From Clostridium sp. CAG:253 (lineage in GTDB: Bacteria; Bacillota; Clostridia; Lachnospirales; Lachnospiraceae), in NCBI GenBank assembly GCA_000436755.1, contig FR887343.1, positions 7,045-26,933 of the forward strand: a stretch of DNA of 19,889 nt, written 5' to 3'. Within the stretch, counting starts at the first letter, position 1; every line of letters starts with the position of its first letter. Made by a program: the position numbers and the translations under genes. The notes under the pieces were generated by a model. The model did no database searches. It saw nothing but the letters and a program-made list of their open reading frames with translations, and was not told the origin of the DNA. Below are positions 14,416 to 19,889 of this stretch, one piece after another.

Positions 14416-14931
14416 TTATGGTGCAAAAACCGACAACAGTATAGTATTCTTTATGACTGCTCCGGTAAGTCCTATTTCAGTCCATGCAGCAGCCGGCACA
14501 ATTGTAAATAAAAAGCTGCAAATGACATATATTATTATAAAGTCAACAAGAAATCCTGCAACAGCCCCGCCTGCTTTGTTTAAAAAGCCTATTACCGGAA
14601 TATGGTCAACTATTTTTAATACTTTGATAAGCTTTCTGAAAATATACCTTACCACAAAAAAAACTATCATGAATATGACTGTATATAAAAACGCTTCTGT
14701 TACATTCGTAACCCCGTTTTTTAAAATCCCGGTATCTTTTGAAATATTTTTCGATATTTCATCTGCAATATACGGAGATATTGTTTTTGACAATATCCCT
14801 GCAAGAATATAAGAAACGCCGACAACTATGAGGCTTGCCACTTTCATAACAAGTCCCTGATGCCATCCGCTTACAAGCGACACACAAAAAATACATGCTA
14901 ATACTATATCTATTATCGTACCGATATCCAT
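14416..14931 (-). CDS. CvpA family membrane protein
   Basis: 171 residues with four hydrophobic segments (about 5-25, 30-48, 80-97 and 122-147) and the family's opening pattern, IDIVLACIFCVSLVSGWHQG followed by LVMKVASLI, where a Gly residue and an aromatic follow the first helix. In Escherichia coli CvpA is needed for colicin V export and affects envelope homeostasis; the Firmicutes relatives have no firm role. The start ATG overlaps the last base of the dapB stop codon (TAATG), so the two are translationally coupled. A soluble loop of about 30 residues (ISKNISKDTGILKNGVTN) lies between helices 2 and 3. Confidence 0.85.
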   Translation of the reverse strand: MDIGTIIDIVLACIFCVSLVSGWHQGLVMKVASLIVVGVSYILAGILSKTISPYIADEISKNISKDTGILKNGVTNVTEAFLYTVIFMIVFFVVRYIFRKLIKVLKIVDHIPVIGFLNKAGGAVAGFLVDFIIIYVICSFLFTIVPAAAWTEIGLTGAVIKNTILLSVFAP

Positions 14932-15686
14932 TACATTAAAACGTCTGCCATGTCGTAAAGACCTGCGCCCTTTCCTTTAATAAATTTAGCAGCAGTAACA
15001 GACCCTTTTGCAAATACAGCTCTTGAATATGCTGTATGTGAGAATGTTACAACTTCATCTGTCCCTGCAAAAATAACATCATGCTCTCCGACTATAGTAC
15101 CACCTCTTACAGCTGAAATACCAAGTTCTTTTTTATCACGTTTCTGTCTTACTTTAGAACGGTCATAGACATACTCGTACTGTCCGCCCATCTCATCATT
15201 TATTGAATCTGCAAGTGCAAGTGCAGTACCAGAAGGAGCATCAAGCTTTTGATTGTGGTGTTTTTCAACTATCTCAATATCAAATCCTTCGGTTGCAAGT
15301 TTTTTTGCAGCCTCCTTAACAAGTTTCATTAAGAGATTTATTCCAAGCGACATGTTTGCTGACTTCAGTACGGCAACTTTTTTGCTTGCTTCTTTAAGAT
15401 AATCAAGTTGTCCGTCAGATAAACCTGTCGAGCATACAATTATAGGAATCTGTTTCTCTACTGCATAGTCCATTCTCTCCTCAAAACCGTTTGCAGAAGA
15501 AAAATCAATAATTGCGTCAGCCTTTACATCACAATCTTTTATATCCGTAAAAACAGGATATGTATTTTGTCTGTTGTTTACTATATCAATACCTGCAACA
15601 ATCTGTGCCTCACTGTCATTTCCTACTATTTCAGTAATCATCTGACCCATGCGGCCATTGCATCCTAACATAATTATATCTGTCAT
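14931..15686 (-). CDS. dapB: 4-hydroxy-tetrahydrodipicolinate reductase
   Basis: Reduces the dapA product with NAD(P)H to tetrahydrodipicolinate in the diaminopimelate/lysine pathway, feeding peptidoglycan. 251 residues from the ATG at 15686, which has TTGGAGG at ideal spacing (an in-frame TTG upstream is part of that site). GCNGRMG (residues 8-14) is the nucleotide-binding loop; VEKHHNQKLDAPSGTALALAD carries the catalytic His143-His144 and Lys147 and the substrate-binding PSGT. The Rossmann domain is at the N-terminus. It is 107 bases after dapA with a hairpin in the gap, and it overlaps the CvpA start by one base. Confidence 0.96.
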   Translation of the reverse strand: MTDIIMLGCNGRMGQMITEIVGNDSEAQIVAGIDIVNNRQNTYPVFTDIKDCDVKADAIIDFSSANGFEERMDYAVEKQIPIIVCSTGLSDGQLDYLKEASKKVAVLKSANMSLGINLLMKLVKEAAKKLATEGFDIEIVEKHHNQKLDAPSGTALALADSINDEMGGQYEYVYDRSKVRQKRDKKELGISAVRGGTIVGEHDVIFAGTDEVVTFSHTAYSRAVFAKGSVTAAKFIKGKGAGLYDMADVLM

Positions 15687-15718
15687 TTTATCCTCCAATT
15701 TCTGTATTATACCATAAA

Positions 15719-15740
15719 GGGCAGACCAACGGACCTGCCC
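15719..15740 (-). other. RNA hairpin in the dapA-dapB gap
   Basis: GGGCAG/CTGCCC arms close a hairpin that is nine pairs long only in the minus-strand RNA, where G-U wobbles replace mismatches seen on the other strand. It is followed by UUUAU rather than a U tract, so full termination is doubtful; it may attenuate, or protect the dapA end. A TATAAT (15709-15704 region on the minus strand) follows but has no good -35 box. Confidence 0.4.
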
Positions 15741-15793
15741 ACTTTATTATTTACAATATCATATTTTTTATACATAGATTATATAATTTATCA

Positions 15794-16687
15794 CTATGCA
15801 ACCACATTAAAACCTGCATCTTTCAATGCCTGTCTTAGAACTTCCTTGTGTGCATCTTCCATTTCTGAAAGCGGCATACGAAGTGAGCCTACATTGAAAC
15901 CGAGCATATTCATGGCAGCCTTTACAGGAATAGGATTTACCTCACTGAAAAGTGCATGGATTACAGGAAGAAGTTTTATCTGAAGTTCCTGGCTTCCCTT
16001 TACATCGCCTGCCATAAGTTTAGCAACTATATCATGAGTCTCTTTCGGTGCAACATGAGAGAGAACAGAGATAACACCCTTTCCGCCCAAAGCTACGATA
16101 GGTACAATCTGATCATCATTTCCTGAATATACATCGATTTGTCCCTCAGACTCATAAATAATGTTTGCTACCTGTGAAAGGTCTCCTGATGCCTCCTTAA
16201 CGGCAACGATATTGTCAACCTCTTTAGCAAGTGATGCTATAGTTTTAGGCTGGATATTTACACCTGTCCTTCCCTGGATATTGTAAAGTATCATAGGAAT
16301 ATCCACACTGCCTGCAATAGCAGTAAAGTGCTTTTTCAAACCGTTCTGTGTCGCTTTATTATAATAAGGAGATACAACTAATATTCCATCAGCACCAACC
16401 CGCTGTGCCTCTTTTGATAAATAAATCGCTGTGTCAGTGCAGTTTGAACCTGTACCCGCAATAACAGGGATACGCTTCTTTGTCATCTCAACACAAGCTT
16501 TTATAGTCTCGATATGTTCCTCATGTGTCATTGTAGATGCTTCACCTGTTGTTCCACAAACAATTATGGCATCTGTTCCGTTTTCAATCTGATAATTAAC
16601 GATGCGCTCCATTTCATCATAGTTTATAGAGCCATCTTCATGCATAGGTGTTATAAGTGCAACACCTGCACCAGTAAAAATAGACAT
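15794..16687 (-). CDS. dapA: 4-hydroxy-tetrahydrodipicolinate synthase
   Basis: Condenses pyruvate with aspartate semialdehyde, the committed step to diaminopimelate and lysine. 297 residues with the full aldolase-type TIM barrel pattern: GVALITPM, IIVCGTTGEAST (Thr46-Thr47), VIAGTGSNCTDTAI, GILVVSPYYNKATQNGL (Tyr109), PMILYNIQGRTGVN (Tyr135, Arg140) and NIVAVKEASGDL with Schiff-base Lys164. The residue before the Gly-Arg-Thr is Gln where Pro is common, the only departure noticed. GAGGAGG precedes the ATG. It follows cobO by 74 bases. No promoter was placed with confidence. Confidence 0.97.
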   Translation of the reverse strand: MSIFTGAGVALITPMHEDGSINYDEMERIVNYQIENGTDAIIVCGTTGEASTMTHEEHIETIKACVEMTKKRIPVIAGTGSNCTDTAIYLSKEAQRVGADGILVVSPYYNKATQNGLKKHFTAIAGSVDIPMILYNIQGRTGVNIQPKTIASLAKEVDNIVAVKEASGDLSQVANIIYESEGQIDVYSGNDDQIVPIVALGGKGVISVLSHVAPKETHDIVAKLMAGDVKGSQELQIKLLPVIHALFSEVNPIPVKAAMNMLGFNVGSLRMPLSEMEDAHKEVLRQALKDAGFNVVA

Positions 16688-16761
16688 AACTATCTCCTCC
16701 TCATCAATTATGTATATAATATTATATTCAAAATAGTTACACTTGTTGTGTACTTTTCAAA

Positions 16762-17265
16762 TCACATTTTATCTGTATCATCTTTTTCAAGTTCAATCTT
16801 AGATATGACATTCGTATACTTGATAAGTTCCTGTGGCAGATTTCTGCCTGTGAGCACAAGTCTAGTGTAATCGTCGCGAAGTTCTATTAGCTTTATAATA
16901 TCTGAAACTTCTATAATCCCGAAGTCCAAAAGACCAAGCACCTCGTCAAGTACCAGAACATCACATTCTCCCGTATCAATGACCTTTTTGGCAAAATTAA
17001 ATCCGTTTAAAATATTCTGCTGTTCTTCTTTTTTCTGAGACGGCAGAAGTGAATCGTATGATTCCTCGGATTTTTCAAATCTGAATAATTTTATATCCGG
17101 TTCCAGTCTCTCAAGAAAATTAAATTCTTCTGCATCTTTTCCTTTCAAAAACTGTATTATAATAACAGACTGTCCAAGACTTGCAGCTCTGATACACTGT
17201 CCGACTGCCGCCGATGTCTTTCCTTTTCCCGGTCCGTAAAAAACCTGAACTATTCTTTTTCCCAT
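16762..17265 (-). CDS. cobO: corrinoid adenosyltransferase (CobO/BtuR type)
   Basis: Transfers the adenosyl group of ATP to cob(I)alamin or a corrinoid precursor, making the coenzyme B12 form. The 167 residues begin with VQVFYGPGKGKTSAAVGQ, the P-loop variant of this family (residues 11-17), followed by IIIQFLKG, DVLVLDEVLGLLDFGIIE (Walker B-like) and LVLTGRNLPQELIKY, all in family order. GAGGAAAA lies before the ATG. No other cobalamin genes are nearby, so it may serve salvage or a B12-dependent enzyme elsewhere. It is 210 bases after the SSB-like gene; the gap contains an 8-bp inverted repeat but no B12 riboswitch that I can see. Confidence 0.93.
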   Translation of the reverse strand: MGKRIVQVFYGPGKGKTSAAVGQCIRAASLGQSVIIIQFLKGKDAEEFNFLERLEPDIKLFRFEKSEESYDSLLPSQKKEEQQNILNGFNFAKKVIDTGECDVLVLDEVLGLLDFGIIEVSDIIKLIELRDDYTRLVLTGRNLPQELIKYTNVISKIELEKDDTDKM

Positions 17266-17298
17266 TTTTCCTCATTTCCTTTTTATTCTTATAATCTA

Positions 17299-17351
17299 AG
17301 AATGGCCAGATAACGACATATTTATTCATCATCGTCAACTCTAGCCATTCT
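17299..17351. repeat. 8-bp inverted repeat upstream of cobO
   Basis: AGAATGGC (17299-17306) and GCCATTCT (17344-17351) are perfect reverse complements 37 bases apart, with a weak inner ACGA/TCGT pairing. The region is 35-85 bases before cobO. Too short and featureless to be a known riboswitch class; role unknown. Confidence 0.35.
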
Positions 17352-17475
17352 ATCACATATATTCTAAAAAATCTACCTAAATTTCACTAATCAGTATTTT
17401 TTCTGTAATTTATTACAGCATATTTTATACCTCTTATTCAACCTCTATATCTCCTAACCCATACTCTTTGAAAAA

Positions 17476-18108
17476 TTATTCCTCTGAGAGATATTCCAGC
17501 TTGCTGACTGAAACCTCATATGCAACCCTCTTCTCATAAAGCTCTTCATCGATTTTTTTCTGATATTCCCTGCTCTGTATCCTGCCCCAAAGCTGAATAT
17601 GTGCACCGACTTCAAACTGGTCGGCATATCTTGCATTTCTTCCCCAGCAGATACATGGAATATAATCAGATTTACCATAAGGTCTGTTTACGGCAAGCAA
17701 TACATCGGCAATCTCTCTTCCAAGTGGTGTCTTTCTGTAAACCGGTTTTTTGCAAACATATCCATCGAGGAAGATATGATTAGGATTTTGTTCTCCTTCA
17801 GGAATGTCAATAAATGATACCTCTCTTGCAAAAACAGATAACACAAGTCTGTTTTTAGTCTCCTCATGTCTGTTATATGACCTGAATTGTCCGCTGGCCT
17901 GTAAAATGCAGCCTTTATAGTCTCCCTTTACATCCATAAGTCTGTCTGAAACCATAACCGGAATAATGTCACAGGAATCACTGAGCCTGCTCACTGCTAT
18001 GTTCACTAAGAAAAAATTTTCACCATAAATTTCATGACTGAAAGTAAAATCACTCACAACTTCTCCTGCAATTGTTACCTGATTATTCGTAAACACTTTA
18101 TCCAACAT
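17476..18108 (-). CDS. single-strand DNA-binding-like protein with two OB folds
   Basis: 210 residues with GGAGG ten bases before the ATG. Two SSB-like OB-fold modules occur in tandem: residues about 8-100 (NNQVTIAGEVVSDFTFSHEI, then FFLVNIAVSRLSD, IIPVMVSDRL, ILQASGQFRSYNRHE) and about 108-208 (HIFLDGYVCKKPVYRKTPLG, then IADVLLAVNRPYGKSDYIPC, ICWGRNARYADQFEVGAHIQ, LWGRIQSREYQK). The second is closer to the usual SSB pattern (LGREIADVLLAVNR, WGRNA). There is no acidic C-terminal tail of the DDDIPF type for partner proteins, so this is an accessory SSB rather than the main replication protein. It lies divergent to typA and well before cobO. Function by family only. Confidence 0.85.
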   Translation of the reverse strand: MLDKVFTNNQVTIAGEVVSDFTFSHEIYGENFFLVNIAVSRLSDSCDIIPVMVSDRLMDVKGDYKGCILQASGQFRSYNRHEETKNRLVLSVFAREVSFIDIPEGEQNPNHIFLDGYVCKKPVYRKTPLGREIADVLLAVNRPYGKSDYIPCICWGRNARYADQFEVGAHIQLWGRIQSREYQKKIDEELYEKRVAYEVSVSKLEYLSEE

Positions 18109-18480
18109 ATTTTCTTTTCCTCCATTATTTTGCAGGTGTGTTACAACCCGCTTGTATTTTGTTTTAATAAATTATATGACATTTTAAACTTTTTAGAACC
18201 ACTTTATACCTCCTATTTCAATATTTTGTGTATCATTTTTCGACATTTCCAGTTTTTATACCTATATAAGATACATCTTTTTGCGTATTTTTTCCACATA
18301 TAAATATGTTTTTATTCAACAAATGCAATTTCAGCCATTCAAAAGTGAACAGTAACAATTTTATACTATATATAAATATTTTTTTGTTTATTTTTATATC
18401 TTGTACACCGGCGTTTTTTTCGATATAATAGTTATCTGTGGATTTTTGTTTGATTTAAAAATAATGGAGGAAATTAAAAA
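18109..18480. other. divergent intergenic region between the SSB-like gene and typA
   Basis: About 370 bases. On the plus side it carries the typA promoter. On the minus side an orphan AGGAGGT (18214-18208) precedes a possible 12-codon GTG frame (18202-18164, MVLKSLKCHIIY), and TATAAT occurs within that stretch (minus strand, near 18170-18178) without a good -35 box. The SSB promoter is therefore not fixed. Nothing else is supported. Confidence 0.4.
18401..18429 (+). promoter_or_regulatory. sigma-A promoter of typA
   Basis: TTGTAC (18401-18406) and a perfect TATAAT (18424-18429) with a 17-bp spacer, giving a leader of about 45 bases that includes the GGAGG before the typA ATG. Confidence 0.7.
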
Positions 18481-19889
18481 ATGAACATTAAACGTGATGA
18501 TATAAGAAACATTGCCATTATCGCCCATGTCGATCATGGAAAAACTACTTTAGTAGATGAACTTCTTAAACAGAGTGGTGTTTTTCGTTCAAATCAGGAA
18601 GTAGCTGAGCGAGTAATGGATTCAGGTGATATAGAGAGAGAACGTGGTATTACTATCTTATCAAAAAATACTGCCATAACATATAAAGACACAAAAATAA
18701 ATATTATAGATACACCGGGACATGCTGACTTCGGCGGTGAGGTTGAACGTGTTCTTAAAATGGTAAACGGTGTTGTACTTGTTGTCGATGCATTCGAGGG
18801 AGCTATGCCTCAGACAAAGTTCGTTCTTAAAAAAGCACTTGAACTTAATCTTCCTGTTATCGTATGCATAAACAAAATTGACCGCCCTGAAGCCCGTCCT
18901 GCTGAGGTTGTAGACGAGGTTCTCGAATTATTTATTGACCTTGATGCAAGCGAGGAACAGCTTGACTGCCCATTCATCTTTGCTTCCGCTAAAGCAGGTG
19001 TCGCATCTTACAGCATGGATGAAGAAGGCAAGGACATGGTTCCTCTTTTTGAGACTATACTTGATTACATTCCTGCTCCTGAGGGAGACCCTGATGCAGG
19101 AACTCAGGTACTTATAAGCACTATCGATTACAATGAATATGTAGGTCGTATCGGTATAGGTAAAGTTGACAACGGAAAAGTCAGTGTAAACCAGGATGTT
19201 GTTATCGTAAACCATCATGACAAAGACAAAATGCAGCGTGTAAAAGTAAGCAAGCTTTATGAATTTGACGGTCTTAATAAAGTTGAAGTCAAAGAAGCAG
19301 GCATTGGCTCTATAGTTGCAATTTCAGGTATTGCAGACATTCATATCGGTGATACTCTCTGCTCTCCTGAAAATCCTGTTGCAATTCCGTTCCAGAAAAT
19401 TTCAGAGCCAACTATCGCAATGCACTTCATCGTAAATGACAGTCCTCTTGCAGGTCAGGAAGGAAAATTTGTTACATCAAGACATCTTCGTGACAGACTT
19501 TTCAGCGAATTAAATCACGATGTAAGTTTAAGAGTTGAGGAGACAGAAAACACTGACAGCTTTAAAGTTTCAGGACGTGGAGAGCTTCATCTTTCAGTTC
19601 TTATTGAAAACATGCGCCGTGAGGGATACGAGTTTGCGGTAAGCAAAGCTGAAGTTCTTTACAAGACAGATGAGAGAGGCAAAAAATTGGAGCCTATGGA
19701 ACGCGCATATGTTGATGTTCCGGACGATTTTTCAGGAAATGTCATTCAGAAATTAAGCAATCGTAAAGGTGAACTTCAGGGAATGTCATCTATAGGCGGC
19801 GGATTTACAAGACTTGAATTCCTCATCCCTTCGCGTGGTCTTATCGGCTACCGTGGCGAATTTATGACAGATACAAAAGGAAACGGTAT
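18481..19889 (+). CDS. typA: ribosome-associated GTPase TypA/BipA (3' end outside window)
   Basis: Translational GTPase that binds the ribosome and affects large-subunit assembly and stress growth. The visible 469 codons (of roughly 600 usual) show all G motifs: AHVDHGKTT (residues 15-23), RERGITI (switch I), [15 protein letters not shown] (77 onward), [10 protein letters not shown] (131-134 core) and SAKAG (169 onward). The family-specific [20 protein letters not shown] separates it from EF-G and LepA. The second beta-barrel domain (about 205-300) and the EF-G III/V-like regions ([32 protein letters not shown]) follow. GGAGG lies before the ATG. The window ends in the C-terminal part, before the TypA-specific domain. 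No frameshift was seen. Confidence 0.97.
   Translation, partial: MNIKRDDIRNIAIIAHVDHGKTTLVDELLKQSGVFRSNQEVAERVMDSGDIERERGITILSKNTAITYKDTKINIIDTPGHADFGGEVERVLKMVNGVVLVVDAFEGAMPQTKFVLKKALELNLPVIVCINKIDRPEARPAEVVDEVLELFIDLDASEEQLDCPFIFASAKAGVASYSMDEEGKDMVPLFETILDYIPAPEGDPDAGTQVLISTIDYNEYVGRIGIGKVDNGKVSVNQDVVIVNHHDKDKMQRVKVSKLYEFDGLNKVEVKEAGIGSIVAISGIADIHIGDTLCSPENPVAIPFQKISEPTIAMHFIVNDSPLAGQEGKFVTSRHLRDRLFSELNHDVSLRVEETENTDSFKVSGRGELHLSVLIENMRREGYEFAVSKAEVLYKTDERGKKLEPMERAYVDVPDDFSGNVIQKLSNRKGELQGMSSIGGGFTRLEFLIPSRGLIGYRGEFMTDTKGNG

Noticed and set aside
17120..17356. Minus-strand 78-codon frame overlapping cobO
   Set aside because: It overlaps the 5' part of cobO in another frame; cobO has the full family motif order and the extra frame has no recognisable content.
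17266..17475. Possible cobalamin riboswitch before cobO
   Set aside because: The gap is short and lacks the B12-box sequence and the multi-helix core; only an 8-bp inverted repeat is present.
17454..17678. Minus-strand 74-codon frame
   Set aside because: Lies inside the SSB-like gene in another frame; no ribosome binding site and no protein-like pattern.
18928..19218. Minus-strand 96-codon frame
   Set aside because: Antisense to typA, which is intact and conserved here.

Overview
The window is AT-rich chromosomal DNA from a low-GC Gram-positive anaerobe, most likely a gut Clostridia member of the Lachnospiraceae type. This is inferred from strong AGGAGG-type ribosome binding sites, sigma-A promoters with 17-bp spacers, a ribD-ribE-ribBA-ribH operon behind an FMN riboswitch, QueH-type queuosine synthesis, several secreted proteins including a BspA-like one, and an AP2/HNH-like regulator typical of this group. 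The species cannot be fixed from sequence reading alone. No tRNA, rRNA, insertion sequence or CRISPR array was seen.

Region 1 (1-4300) is a cell-surface and secreted-protein neighbourhood. It holds a BspA-like leucine-rich-repeat protein cut by the left edge, a SleB-type cell-wall hydrolase, a secreted protein with a Pro/Thr linker, a 59-residue ribbon-helix-helix-like protein, and a secreted two-PPC-domain protein with a long Asn linker and an Ig-like tail. Genes are mostly transcribed singly, several with visible promoters and hairpin terminators. A GTATTRC-type sequence recurs at the promoters of the three surface genes.

Region 2 (4300-9050) holds an AP2 - degenerate HNH - AP2 protein on the plus strand, then on the minus strand a YqeG-type HAD phosphatase with its own strong promoter and a 1077-residue secreted mosaic protein (RCC1-like repeats, thioredoxin-like domain, CAP domain).

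Region 3 (9185-13222) is the riboflavin operon ribD-ribE-ribBA-ribH on the minus strand. A TTGACA/TATACT promoter, an FMN aptamer and an intrinsic terminator precede it, and the alternative pairings of a transcriptional switch can be read directly.

Region 4 (13223-18108) is a run of minus-strand housekeeping genes: an SSB-like double OB-fold protein, a corrinoid adenosyltransferase (cobO), dapA and dapB (lysine/diaminopimelate pathway), a CvpA-family membrane protein, queH and a NUDIX hydrolase. dapB through the NUDIX gene are tightly packed and probably co-transcribed. The NUDIX stop codon lies inside the -35 box of the riboflavin promoter.

Region 5 (18401-19889) is typA/bipA on the plus strand, with a clear promoter and its 3' end beyond the window.
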